Shown here: positions 12,734-27,700 of the stretch, in pieces
How positions within the stretch are numbered: the first letter of the stretch is position 1
Layout of the letters: each line of letters begins with the position of its first letter
Origin: Colias croceus
Taxonomy: Eukaryota > Arthropoda > Insecta > Lepidoptera > Pieridae
Assembly (NCBI RefSeq): GCF_905220415.1
Contig: NC_059554.1
Span: 9,139,001-9,203,000, forward strand
Direction of reading: 5' to 3'
Length of the DNA stretch: 64,000 nt
Made by a program: the position numbers and the translations under genes
The notes under the pieces: model-generated
Told to the model about the DNA's origin: nothing
Database searches by the model: none
What the model saw: the letters and a program-made list of their open reading frames with translations, nothing else

Positions 12734-15700
12734 TTAAGAGTGCGGTTAAAAGTTAGTAAGATAATTGTTCAACTTGTTTGAAATATAAGACCAAACGAGC
12801 TTTGTTTCTGGGGTTATTATTTCAAACCATCGACCTTTGACCCAGGACGTCTGAAGTATTTTAAAGTGTTCCTTTATTACTCGCGAAGTTATGATCACGT
12901 TAAGGTCGAGATTCTTAAAGATATGAATCTTAAAAAGCATCGATAGAAAAAAAAATTCTTCTTTGATGCATGAAAAACTGTTTACTGTTGTTACAAAGAT
13001 AAAGAATAGATTTTTTAACGTTTCTGGCAAATAACACGTTTCTAAAAGAAATCTAGTTGAAGTAATAAAATAATGTGTGTAAAAAATAAACTTAAAACGT
13101 ATGGGATAGCTCCCATATTTTAAACAATATCCATGATTCTTACATCGCACAAATTTAATTCTATAAGGGACCACAATGCATATTATTTATAATATTTTAC
13201 GCATTCATTATTATTAAAATCGCTACTTTCGCTGAAGAAATCAATTAAGTATTAATATAAAAATTGCTAACAAAAAGCCTAAAGGTTTTAATAATTGTAT
13301 TAAACTGATATTAATTCCAATGATAGACAGAGGACACTACTACCAGACGAAATTCACTGATCAAACGCTTGCCCAAAAGAAATAACCAGCCTTGCTGGTT
13401 TCGTAGATTTAAAAACTTCACTTCCATTTTCGCGTTGTCGGTATTAAACTGAATGGTTTTATTTTAAAGGTAGTTTCAGTTTCAAGTGAATAGTGGTTTC
13501 AGGCAGAATTGAATTTAGATCGGATTGAATCCTTAATTCTGTAACTTGCAACAAAACCGATTTGTATCGATTGCTCGTTGTGCGACAGTTTCTGAATAAC
13601 CTTTTTTTTGCGTATCACTGGCTACTGTTATAACGTAGTTTTTGTGTTTGAAGATAATAGGAAAGCAAATATGTAGTGGATATGACGGATATAAATAAAT
13701 GTCACTTTTTAGATGGTCCTTTTTTGATAAGAGATCTTTTAGAGATTTTTTGTATCGTTATTGGTGAGAATTAAAAGTTTTGTTAATGTAGGAAGTGTGT
13801 GTGGTAATTCCAAAATGTTATAACTTAATTGTATTACAGTTAAGACGATTATTGAAATTATCGGAAATTATAAAAACATCAATAAACAAAAAATACCTCT
13901 AATATTTGAAGTATCCAAATTACTCTAATGCATCGTTAGATATAATTTATGTATACAGCATTAGAGACATTTTATTAAAACATTTCCAACATTATACCAT
14001 AACCGTTGAATTTACTACGAAACAACATAGTTCTTTCATTAGTCCATCCAGGATTAAAAATACCTTTCGTCTAATTATATCGTGCAGGTGTACAAAATAA
14101 GCGCTAGGTCGTTAGCATCGAGTCAAAATGGCTACACGCTTGTCTCTTCAGTATTTATGAAGCGTGGATCATGTTGCCTATATGTATTCATTTCTTGTGG
14201 AAGAACAAAACATGAAGCCACTATCAAAAATGTTTACTGTATTTCTTACTGAACATTTATTTAATCGAATAGTTTTTCTAAACGAAATCGAAGCGCTTGC
14301 GAATTGTCAAAATACAAAAATAAATAATTATTCACCGTAGGTTCGGAAAGCAGTTTTTACAAAAAGCAGTTTTTACTTTTCTGTAGTAGAAATATTTTAA
14401 AATAGTAAGTAGTCCGTAAGTAGTATAGTAAGAGTCTTTGTTAATATTCAGAAATGTTTATTTAATGATCCGTGACGCTGTTTACTTGTACATAAAAAAG
14501 AAATACCTTAAAGTAATCATTTATCGTCTGACAACGACAGCCAGTGACTGATGTTTCGGCTCCTCATTGAATATTATAAACAAAAAGAGGATACGAAGAA
14601 TACGTTTTTGTTAAGAATTAATGTCTAATTCCAAAATGGTTATTAACCGCCTTGTAAATGAAAACAATAAAGTTTAAGTAACGATAGATATTTTTAAATA
14701 TAAGTTACCCTTTTTCAACCTCAATATTGGCCTATAAAATCTTTGTAAAATATTCACAAGAGCTGTTCGCACTATATTCTTTTCATTCAGCAACTTAGAA
14801 GTACAATATGTTTATAATTTATAGAAAAAAAAGACTTATTAATTAAAACTTGAATTGAAAGCTGCATTGATCTTAAAAATTATTATATGAGCAATGAACT
14901 ACATCTATTATGATTTTTTTAATCCCGCATTAACCTGAGAGGTGAGAAGAAAGTAGAAAGGACAGAACGAACGTAGATGAACGGTGAAAACGCTAAGTCA
15001 AGTGGGCAAGCATTCACGAAAATTTAAAAGACACATTTAGCAAAGTGATTCTTACAAAAAAACCTATTACAGTAAGATCCACGATATACGTAAAATCGTC
15101 GGACTTAACGCTACACTATTTGGCTCAGCGCGAGCGTCCCCGGACTTTGATAAAAAATTGCCGCGAAACAGCAAAATTGTCGTGACACGTGGCATCTTCT
15201 AAAACTGTCGCCTCTTGGCGTATCGCCAGCGTCGTATCTATTTACTCTACCTTTCCTGCTTCATTTGATTTTAACTGGCTTCGAGAACATCTAAATTTAA
15301 TTTGTATCGAGCCTTTTTGTGCCTTTTAATTTTCGAATTTAGACAGACGAACGAATTGGCTTTAATTCTGTTATCTTGTAGTACCAAATACTTGAGATAG
15401 TTAGCGACAATGTTGAGTATTTACTATTTGGTCAGAATAGATGCACATTCAATAAATACCTCTATTTTGGAAGAATTTATCTTCTTGGGTTTTAATTGAG
15501 ATATAGTAAGGATTAACCACACATTTTTAATTCTAATGACACCATTTGTTGCCATACTAAATAAATATTAACTATATTTTTACTCAAGACTATAAATGTT
15601 TATACTACTTGTTATGGTGCTGGAATTTTCTGGATCTTTACCAATGCATTTGCATAGTCTTAATCCAAATATACTGGATGCAGTTTACATCGAACTTAGT

Positions 15701-18700
15701 AGCTGATTGTGGTTTTTTATTACTGGCGCTTATTTTGTCTGATCTCTGGCAAGTGTCCAAGATATGCCGATCCAAAAATATCTGATGTCACTGCAATTCT
15801 GTATTCAGGACAGTTTTTCATGGGGGAGGCCGATATATTTAGACTAGTTGAGAGAACTTTGTTTTGGAACGGTGACGGTCCGCAGTTTGGTAGTAAGGTT
15901 GAATGTTTCGAATAATATTTTTGTATTGTTTGTTTATTGCAGCTACAGACTATAATACTACAGATAGGAGACAATTAAATAAGTTATTTACTCGTATACT
16001 AAATGTTATATGTATAATAATTTGCTAAATGTTTTTATTAAAACCAATTCCTATGATTGATGAAAATTGTCATGGAGTTACGTTCTAGTTTTACCGACTG
16101 AGGTGCGTTTTCTGGAAATGCATGATGAACAGAATGAAATAGTTTACGAAAAATACAACTGGGAACTCTAATTACTAAGAGCTAAACGAGAAAAGGACTT
16201 CTTATCAACCCCTATTCTGCGTTCCATATCTAGAATTTAGAAAAATTATCTGCTGAGTAATTTTAAAATCCTCATAATCGAAAAACCATTTAAAAATTCA
16301 TACTCATAAAGCATAGCCGGCTTAAAATATTACGTGTTAAATTGAATAATGATGCCGGCAATGTTTTATTGTTTGCGATTGTTTGTATAGTATTAATTTA
16401 TTAATAAACAAACAATTTAAATTGGATCATGTTATGCATATTAATATAATCGTGTTTGATTATTTTGTGTGTTTATTCATTTAGCATATCTACTTTATGA
16501 AAGCAGTGTGGATTTTGTTGAAAGAATTTTGGGCGAATTCAATTTGTAGTTTTCGTATCATCAGACTATGTTTCTTAGTGTCCCTATTAAGTAAGCATGT
16601 TTCAAAATGATATTTTATATCTCTAAGGAGTAACTTCAATACTAATTCCTATTCTCTTTTATTACTGTTACTATAACTCTGAATTTTCATCAAATTTTTC
16701 ACATGTGATCCTGACCTTTACAAGATATTCAGTTCGCAATAAAAATATAATGTTCTAGATCATGAATGCTTGACTTTCCCATTGCTTATTTTACTATTGC
16801 CAGTTTACTACGGTGGATTTTATTCTGAAATACCAACACTTTTTACATATATCCCATTTATTCCCCAACTAACAACCCACGTACGAACCACCAAATGACG
16901 TGCCCAGTAATGTATCAATATTTCAAAGGCGAAATCGTTTCCCATATCCCATCGAGACGAAAGCCTCCGTTACAGCGAAACAACATATTTGTGAGAAAAA
17001 CCTAATATCGGCCTCTCGTTATTGTCGGATGGACGCCGCATACATAAAACATAGCCTCTTTGCCGCATAACGCCACCTATGATCTAATAACGTGGTGCGT
17101 AGAGTGGTGAGCGGTTGCGTTGTAGCACGGCACGGGAAATAATCGCTTAAGTAGCTCGAGCTTTTTTTTCGCATAAGTCTGTAAATATACTGTACTGTCA
17201 CGGCATGGTAAATTATGGCTGAATTAATCGCTAGGTTTCTCATTGATTTAGTCTGTATATAAACAACTAAGTATTATACTTATGCAAGAAAAGACACAAT
17301 TTTATATTTAACAAAACAGGATTTTGTAATAATCTAGTGAGTTTTTTGTAAATAAAAATCATATACTTGTGTTGAAAGAGTCATAAACCTTCTGATTAAA
17401 CAAGAATTTTGTCAATAAAAGTCGACATAACCAGGCTATCTAACGCAGCTTGGTATTCATGCACGACATCTTCTCGTTAAAAAGTGTTATAAAGAAGTGT
17501 GTATAAGTAAACTGAATAAAATAAATATATTGTTTTAAGATAACTCATATTAAGATAACACACATTTTTATTTCTATTAGCTTCAACTTTTTAAGCACAT
17601 TTGAAAATACTCAAATAATGGTCATAAAACAACAAATATCCAAACAACGAAAACTACTGATTCTAAATTACCATAATATGATTATACAGGGTGTAATCGT
17701 TAAGTGTGCACAAGCGATTATTCCGTAACTATTGCAGATACCAAAAAACTTTAAACTGATATCGAAAGTACTTAACCTAATGAGTAAAATGGCCATAATA
17801 AATTTTTAAAAATAAAACGAGAAATATCCAAAAATGTTACATTAAACGCTCCCATACATTTTATTTCCCATACATTTTGTATTCATAGCAGATTTTCGAA
17901 GTGATGTCCTCATTGTGCAATACAATGAGGAGCTCTATTTACAGTTTCTAAATGAACTTCCCTTCAAATTTGCGAAGTAATTAAAGCAGAAAACCAAAAA
18001 AAAGAAAGAAAAAGCTAAAATATTTCATATTAAATGTACTAGGTTGATCCAAAAGTAATGATAATTGGGTATTTCCTGTGCACATAAAAATATAAAATAA
18101 ATATTTTTTGCTTGCTCATGTATTCACTAAGTAATCACAAAAAAATCATATCAACAGGCCACGTTTCCAATTATTTACATTAATTTGAATGTGAACCGTG
18201 CGTGCTAGAATGTTTCGCGACGAAAAGAAGAAACAACGATTCGACATGTGGAAGGTAAATTTCTAAATTTTTAATGATATCAGGATAATTTTTTGTCACG
18301 TTTTGTGATCATGGACATTACCTGAGTTCACCATGTTTATGCTGAAACCAAAAAACAATCAATGTCCTGGATGCGAGCTTCCAAAGTGACGATGAAAAAA
18401 TTCAAAGTGAAAATCAGTAGGTTAGATTAAAACGGTAGTTTTTTGGGACGCTTAAGGAATAATTATGGTGGAATATTTTAAAAAGGTAGCCACTTTATTG
18501 GGCTCTTACTAAACAGACCAAATTAAAAGATTGCGGTAGGTTAGTAAGGAAAAGAGACATGGCAAACTGCGGACCTGAACGCTGTTTCACCAAGACAACG
18601 CACCAGATCACAAAGTGTCAGTTGCGATGGCTGCCATTCAAAAATCGGCATTCCAAATGCTTGAAAACCTACCCTATTTTTTAAGATCTAGCTCCTATTT

Positions 18701-21700
18701 ACTTTTATCTCTTTCCTCGGCACAAGAAACACTTTCTTAGCAATAAATTATTTTAAGACGACAGCGAAGTTATGGCCGCGTGGAGGGGTTTTTGTGGATG
18801 AAGTCAAAGTTTTTTTTTTTTTTTTAAGTTTAGGAAAAAAATATTGAAGTATATTTTCTAGTTAAAAGACTATCTAGAGAACTACATAATTATTATAACT
18901 GTAATGACCTTGTTTAATATTGATTATCATAACTTTTGGATCAACCCATGTACATGGGATATTCGTATCTCATACTAAATGTATGGGAGGGTTTCAAGTT
19001 AATTTTTTAGATATTTCTCGTTTTATTTTTAAAAATTTATTATGGCCATTTTACTCATTAGGTTAAATACTTTCGATATCAGTTTAAAGTTTTTTGATAT
19101 CTGTAATAGTTACGGAATAATCGCCTGTGCACACTTAACGATTACACCCTGTATACTACATCACGTGCCTCCTTCAACAATGGAAACAAGCGTCTCTTAA
19201 CTCAATTCCTAGAGCTCCTTTGTATGTAACACGTTCCTAGCCTGTGCAAGACACTACGTCTAAACTTCATTCTACTTTCATATTGAAACAATTTGATACT
19301 AACTTTCAATAGGTTTTTAAGAAAACTTTATGTGTATGTTATTCTAGACTCGAATAATTTATTTGTAGACTAAAAATGTGACAAGTTTCTTTTCAACAGA
19401 CTTCAAAAAATAAGGAGCTTTTCAATTGGAGTGTATTTTAAATAAAAACATAACTTAAATAATTGTAGATGTTTTCAATGTTTTTATAAAGTAAGTTTAC
19501 TTTGTAAATGAATAGAACTTTTTAACTAGCGGAAAATTATGAGTTTAGGTAATATATTAATGTGTCGGGGTAGGTATAATAGAATAATATAATTCAAATG
19601 TGTTTAATTATACAATACATAATTATGTACCTACACACGCTTAGTTTCAATATAGTTAGATTAGTGCGTTATTTTAATTGATAATTAATTATCACTCATT
19701 GAATTTTAGTATTAATGCCAAAACATATAATAATTATTTTATGCAACTGAAATAACTATTAAACGGAATTCATAGTACAATACTTAATAATAGCTGCCGA
19801 ACAGTAACATAATACCTAGGTTTATCTCTAATTAACCATCAGTAAGCGACATGTGTTCATAATTCCAAAGCTTCTAAATTGCACACAAAATCCATATAAT
19901 AAGGCTGCGTTTCCACCAGAGACGTGCGAGGATGTATAGCGAGGAATGTATTTTTAAAGAAACAATAGTATCGCTTCATTTATTCGCCTCGGTCACCGCA
20001 GCTCTGGTGGTAATGGCTTAGCGGTGCTACATTCCTTTCGCATACAAAACAAGCGAGGGATGTGTGCGAGGAATGTGCTAGAGGTTTATTAGTACTACAA
20101 TTTTGCGCAATAGAAGGCATATTTTCATATCTTCGTACCAAACATTTTCACAGCACAGTTAGACATCCTCGTAAGACACATTTCCCTTGCACATAGTGGA
20201 AACGCACCCTAACCGATTGCAACGCTCCTTCCAATTAAAATTGCTATTAAAAGTTATCTAGCGACTTTTGACAAGTCACCATTCCTATAAACCGTTAATT
20301 AGTATAATTGCTACTGGAGGGCCGAAAAACTTCGTCGAACTGATAATAATCTTTTGACTAATTGAAGTGAATTGTGATAAATATTTAAGTGTGACGTTTG
20401 GCAGTGTCCAAGAAATCAAATAAAGTTTATTTTTGATTGGTTTGAGTGCGGAATTAAAGCTTAGGCTATACAATGTTATGGGATCTGTTCTAATAATTTT
20501 TTAAGTTAATACTTTTTTAAAGTTTATTGATATTTGATATTTCTATTTTGTGCATTAAATAAAATAAGACCTTTATTCATTCATTCAAATATTAATATAA
20601 TTCGAAATTTGAGCAACATTAAGCTTTTTTTTTTGTTTAAACATAAAATATATTATTATGTAGTTTAGATATAAATAAATGTTTCATCCTACTTCCTACT
20701 AATATTATAAATGCGAAAATTTGTATGTGTGTGTCTTTGTTACTCTTTCACGCAAATACTACTGAAACTTACAATGAAATTTAGCACACATATAGAGGGT
20801 AACTTGGATTAACACATAGGATAGGTTTCATCCCGGAAATCCCATGGGAACGGGAACTATGCGGGTTTTTCTTTCAAAACGCGGGCGAAGCCGCGGGCGG
20901 AAAGCTAGTTCATAAAAAAGTAACTCTGTCTGTCTGTCTTGTTCATAAAAAAGTAACTCAATCACGCCTTAACTACTGAACCAATTTGCATGAAATTTGG
21001 TATAGAGATATTTTGATACCCGAGAAAGGACGTGACATAGGATAGGTTTTATCCCGGAAATCCCACGGGAACGGGAACTATGCGGGTTTTTCTAAGCTAG
21101 TAATTAATATACGATCGTAATGTTATGTTTAATGTACATTTATATGTCCCTATTATATGTTTAATAGCTTTATATATTTCCCGTTAATTAATTATTAACA
21201 AATGAGAATATTAAATGAATTGATACTCACTCACACAAATACACACACACACACAAAGGAAGTAAATGATACCTTCTTGTGATATGTTGAAATTTCAGAG
21301 TTAATTGCTATCATTTTAATAAATAATTAGTTCGTTTAATTCATATAACATAGACTTCATAATTAAATTGGATTTTTTAAAATGTAATCTGCATTTTTTA
21401 CACGAGCTTTTTAATTTTAACTCTGAAAATTAAGCGTTTTACACCTTTCATAATGATACGCAATTAAAATTGTAATCATGTTAATTAACAATATGTAGGC
21501 CGAAATAAGTTCTAATTTTAATAAACTACCTACCTTTCTGCTCGGCTTTGCTTGTGTGTACTTAAATTTTGAACTTTACAGACATGTACATAATATTTTC
21601 ATCCCCGGCATCACACAATCATGTTTTGTTTTTTTTTATGTAAACTAGTATGTCCTTTTATGAGAAAGTATTCAAGCGTAGAGTGAACAGGTACCTTCTA

Positions 21701-24700
21701 GGGAAGCGCGTTCCATCGATCACATCTCAGCTTAACATCAGGCGAGATTGTGGCCAATAAAACAGAAAAAAAGTCTATTCTTGTTTCTACTTTTATCAAA
21801 ACTGATTCATATCAGTTGTTTATGTGTGTAAGCGTAACGACAGAGTTATTTTCACACATAATAATATAATATTAGTAGGATTTTGGTTTCTCTGCTTGCA
21901 TGCTTAAATATTTGTTTCATTAGTAGGTAGTAGGTATTTAATTAGTTTAGTAGTAAGGTAGTAAATATTTAGTTTAGTTTAGTAATTTTCCTACCCTTAT
22001 ACATACTTGACTTAACAAAATTGTAATAACAATAACAATATTTGTTTTAAAACTCCAATTTGCACATTTTCTAAAATAAATACATTCCCAAAACCGCTTA
22101 TTAATCTCCAAATATTCAATGATAAAAACAGCTTATTACACTATGTACTCTGTCTACATTCGTGTAATTCAAAACCTGGATCAAGTTCTCTAACTAGGTA
22201 AGTAAAATCTGAATCATCACTACGTTCCAATTTTAAATTTCAACTCAATTCCCAAAGCATAGAGTATAAAATCGCTCAGCAGATATAAATCGATGTAGAG
22301 CTACGAAAGATAGACATGGCACGGAAATTACGGGAGCGTCTAGTGTTAGTTTACTCTGTAGGCCAAGTGAGGTTGCAAGTGTGGATTTAAGGCTTTTCGG
22401 GTTTAAGATGAAACGTACGAATTGCAACGTATGAAATTATGTAATGTTCGTTTAGAATATTGTTTCAAATTGTTATTTTAGTAATTGTCCTTTATTTCTT
22501 TACTGTTTTGATAATTTGTTTCTTTAACTTTTAATTTTTATTATGTGGTTTAAGGCGTTGGAATGTGGGTTAAGTAAGCTCCTGATATCTTAAATGTGGT
22601 ATTAGTAACAATTTTTAATTTTGAGTGTGAGAGATTAATCGACAAATTCTTTCAATATGAATTGTTTGGATGCTGTTTAAATCTTTGTGTGTATTTTATA
22701 AGGTGGGTATTTTATAGGTTTATGTTGTTTATGTTATATGCATGCCAAAATTATTATTACATAAAGCTTTCGTGTTTTAAACATTGAGTCATAATTAAAG
22801 GTTATAAAGTTCTGCTATAATTATTATTATCTCGCAGTATTCATGATTTACGCATGTAAAATCAAACCAAAGCTTCCTTATAATATTATTGCTACATAAT
22901 ATATTTCCTACTAAAAATAATATGAGTAAAGTACAAGGATAAATGTGGGTAGATTTAAATAAACATTTGTTGTACAAGCACAGCAACGTGCTACGTAGAC
23001 GAATGTGTTCTTAGGGTATCGCCACACTAGCATAATTATTGTGAAGCAATTATTCCTTTGGATATTTTACGCTTTTGCTTGGTTGAATTATAAAATAACG
23101 ATTTTTAGTACTTTTACTTATACTTTCTTAATATAATCTTCAATACTTGATGATCGTGTTTATTGTTTAAAGCTAATAAATTTGAACTTGAGTGGTCAAT
23201 ATTTTTTTAAATGACTAGGTACTCAATTAGAATATAAGTAACTTTATTATTGATTTTAACAGCATTTATAAATCTTTGATAACTTTTATTAAGAATTTGC
23301 AGTGTACCTATTGACTAAACTTGCACCACTGCCTCTTTCTTTTTTATGGCGTTTTCTCAATGTAGTGTTACCCGCTAAGATATACGTAAGCAAACTGTAT
23401 TATATAATCTTCAAGAGCAGCCACATGTGCAACCGTCCTTATAATATAGATTTGATTGTAGGTGCAATGTATTGCAATTTCCTACTTCAATGCCGACGCA
23501 GCTGCGCCTCGGTAAAGTGCTGGAGAATGTAACTATTATGTACAGTACGTTTATGCTAACATTTCTGTATTTGTTAGATTAGACCTGTTCTTTGTGCCGA
23601 AATGTATTCCGAAGTACAATTGGAGATAATACAGTAAACGGGTACCTTCTAGGGAAACGCGCTTGACGACGATCTCGTCTGTTGGTAAGCTGTTATGTGG
23701 TCTATGATGGAGCACGCCTCCCTCGAAGGTACACGTTCACTCTTTTATCTCCTATTGTACTCGCCGGAGAACACATGAACAGGTTTCATATAACAAATAC
23801 AGAAATGTACAAGTTAGCAATTTATTGATCAATAAGAAAAGGCTATGTAGAGCTATGGGGAATTATCTTTACCTATCTAATTATCTATCCATCAGTGTAA
23901 AATAATATTATGTACATTGCGCCTTTCCAAGTATATAGCAGATCAGCGCAAAAGTTTCCATTTATTTACTTAATCTTAAACTGGCAGACAGCCATGCGTA
24001 GTACTCAGATAATTTGCCTATGTGCTAATCCAGAGTATACTTTACATTGTTTTGAGAATTATAATCTTGGTAGCAAGTATTTCAAAACCTTTAGTAATGG
24101 ACCTGGTTCTTCAGCGTGATTTAATCTACTACGGGCATAGGTTTGAAATCCATTATTTTAAAAATACTTTGTTCATAGCTTTGTCCATTTCGTAACATAA
24201 CAAGTGCACAAGCACAAATAATTTATGAGTAAATACGAAAATAATTACATAATTCAACGATAAAATAATTGGGCCAAAAATTGGATGAGCCATTGCGAAC
24301 GACCTTGGTCCCACATTCCGTACATACAAGCCCAATATATTAACATACATACATATCCCTGGTCCCAAATTGCGAAACAGGTCGAAACCTCATTAAATTA
24401 GAATTAATACCACAATACAGATTAATTTGTGCGCTAAAACGGTCAGACTGTTACGTTATGTAAATGGCTTATGTTGTTTAAGTGATAATGATGTTAATAT
24501 TATGTAACTAATTATGGTTTGATAACAACTTTGTATAGTGTTAACCCTTATCCCATCATCAATTTCTTTCCTCATTAAGTATCTTATTTTCTGAATAGGT
24601 TATAATACACCTACTCATATATTATAAAAGAAAATAACTATTTTCATTGGACTACAAAATAGCTGCTAGTTCAGTATTAGAAGTCAGTATTATTATTATG

Positions 24701-27700
24701 TATTGCTTTGTATCAGTCCACTCCTTATAGGTGCGGCCACACTTGACTTATCAATCCTGTTTAAAGATAAAAGAAACTAGCTAAATAAAACAGATAAGCA
24801 CGTAACCTAATCAAACTAGACATTCAGAACCATAACAATAAATCCAACTGAAACTTAAACCAAACTGAAGGCATCTAACAGGACAGCAAAATACATTGTG
24901 CGCATAACCACATTGTGTACCGACCTAAACAATAGAACTCAAAACAATGTTGAAGCAAGACTTAACAATGAATCGATAGATTTCTACAGTGCTACATTGA
25001 AACGTCCTTAAGTAGCAAAAATGAGTGTCGTTGTATTGTTAGATGCAAATAGTCTGAGTACAATACTATCGAAGTTCGTAGAGCTAAGTAAATACGAGAC
25101 TGGAATGGCTGCAAGTTTTTATTTATTGACGCTGCTACTTCGCGGCACAGACTGCGTTTGCTTGTCAGGGAAATCTCTTAGAGCACTTTGTTAATCTGCT
25201 TTGAATGTTTGTCACGTTATAGTTTAAGTTGTTATTCTTTTATTTGTACTGTTGTTCAAAAACAATGTTTTTCTAAACTATTTTTAACCGACTTCAAAAA
25301 AAAGGAGGAGGTTATCAATTCGGCCGGTATGTTTTTTTATGTATGTACACCGATTACTCCGAGGTTTCTGAACCGATTTACGTGATTCTTTTTTTGTTCG
25401 ATGCGGGATGGTGTCGAATTGGTCCCATAAAAATTTTATTCGGATAGGCCCAGTAGTTTTTATTTTATGAGCATTTTTGTCTGTATTTGTAAATGTTGCA
25501 AGTGCAAGTTTGAAGTCGGTTGTTTTTAACGCAGTTATTGACTTGTTATTGACAATTGGTTAAATTTTAACCACATTATTTCTGGCAACGTGGTAGGAAT
25601 CATAATTTATTAAGCTTTTATTTAACAAAGCTTTATTAACAGCAATAAACTAATTATCTACATCATCTCCCATTCATATTCTACTATAAAAATCAAACAA
25701 ATCCTTCATTTTGCACCCAGATGCATTTAAAACACGCCTACAATATTACCATTCTGCACTAGAGACAATGCTATCGACGGAGCAACTTAGAATGCTATCT
25801 CGGTAAATGAACCTCGTTGATGACCAGCCTTCTGTCCATGTAATTGTATTACTTGACAATTGGAATAATTTCTAGTCAGCACTTCTTTAAGGAAATCGCT
25901 GCTATTGATAGCACTCTCGTATAAAACTGCATTCAATGCTGGGAAAATATTTTGAATTGCTTATGCTTCTATGCATTTGTGGATTTTATTTTACTGTTAC
26001 TGTTATGTTTATTTTAGAAACTTCTTCCAATGTGGTATTTTTATTGTGTTTTTCTTATGTCCTATTGAATTTCAGTTGTCTGGTACGTACAGTTGAGTAT
26101 ACATATAGATCGACTACTTAACACAAATCTATAATAATCTAATGAGGCAATAATTCAAATTGAATCAGTAAGACATAAAGAAACTTCAAACGGACATTTA
26201 AAGATGTCAATTATTATCTAGAGATCACAAAGATGTAAATTACTTTACTTTGTTTCATAATACGGTAATCATCTTGATAAATTCAGTTACAATTCATAAT
26301 CGAAAATGTCATGTATTAAAATTAAGTATATTAACATGAATATTTCGTGAATTTAGTAAACGTTGGAGGCGTTTGTTTAAACAATTCCTATTTTAGTGCC
26401 ATGCGTCCCGAGTAAACATAATTAAGTTGCATCTGTGACAAAGTTCCTACTAATTTTCTCCTTCAGAATTCTACAGGGACGGATTAAAATTATTTTCATA
26501 ATTTTAGGGCATAAGTTTTGGTCATTTTGTGATCCATGGCTAGTTACGACTTACACATCCATTAGAAATACAATGTTCACTACCTTGATCATCATACCAC
26601 AAACTACTATCTAGAAGAAAAGAAATTTATCAACAGTACATGTCTTTAATTTCCATAAAGTGAGAAACATGTCATCTACATACAAAAATTATGTATAACT
26701 ACTGAAATTGAATCTCAAACAACATGAATAGATATATAATATTTCTACAGCAAGTGATTTTTTTTTCTGAATTTAGTTCATTAGTACGACAAGGCATTAA
26801 TGTTTTTAGTTTAGAGGTATAAATAAGCGCTGTTCGTAAAGTTAAAAAATACTGAATAGCACTTAAGTTAGAATAAAAGAATTATACTATTAAAATTTCA
26901 CATACGAACTCGTACTATAAACATACGGCCACTTTTTAACCGACTTCAAAAAAAAAAGGAGGAGGTTATCAATTCGGCCGGTATATTTTTTTTTTATGTA
27001 TGTACACCGATTACTCCGAGGTTTCTGAACCGATTTACGTGATTCTTTTTTTGTTCGATGCGGGATGGTGTCGAATTGGTCCCATAAAAATTTTATTCGG
27101 ATAGGCCCAGTAGTTTTTATTTTATGAGCATTTTTGTCTGTAGGTATTTGTAAATTTTGCAAGTGCAAGTTTGAAGTCGGTTGTTTTTAACGCAGTTATC
27201 ACTTGTAACAATTGAAGGTAGTAATAACTTGGCATAGAGCCTCTATCTGAATCTATTGCCCTAGCGCCTCAAACTTGAATACAGCCCAACTATCTAGCGT
27301 AATGAGATAAACGGCGACGGACAGACAAGTTGACTGGCGGTTTATTAATTAGCAACCCTTCTGTTTTAGTGCGTATACAATGTCTTTATGTTTGAATTTC
27401 TAGTTTGTAAATTAGGACTGCAATTTCCCTGAGCGCTTATGTTAACTTACTATCTAACTATCGTTGATAGAATGACTCGCTTACTTCTTCAAAATAGAAG
27501 AGTCTAAGATAATGTTTGTATCTTCTATATGCAAATGAAGTTACAAAACCGTTTTAATTATTTGGGAAAGAAAAGCAAACTTATAAAATACATAATATAT
27601 AATATTTTGTCAGTAAAAGTAGTCGAATGCAGCAATTTTATATTTTCTGCCTATAACAAGCAAGGCATTCACTGATTATATTTTAAGTTACATCTGTCTA

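Larger units (their letters stand above)
17687..19151. mobile_element. Long-TIR DNA element (about 1.47 kb including a nested mariner)
   Basis: Ends begin CAGGGTGTAATCGTTAAGTG and are flanked by TA on both sides (17685-17686, 19152-19153), the target duplication of Tc1/mariner-type elements. The inverted repeats run about 180 bases (17687-17870 and 18970-19151) with only scattered mismatches. Between them lies little unique sequence once the mariner at 18039-18950 is removed, so the original was a MITE of about 550 bp. Confidence 0.8.

Noticed and set aside
15720..15974. 84-codon ORF on the - strand, somewhat protein-like
   Set aside because: Composition hints at a repeat-derived fragment, but I cannot name a family and see no start or splice context.
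17019..17243. 74-codon ORF on the - strand in a GC-richer patch
   Set aside because: No motif recognised; patch may be an old repeat but I could not define its ends.
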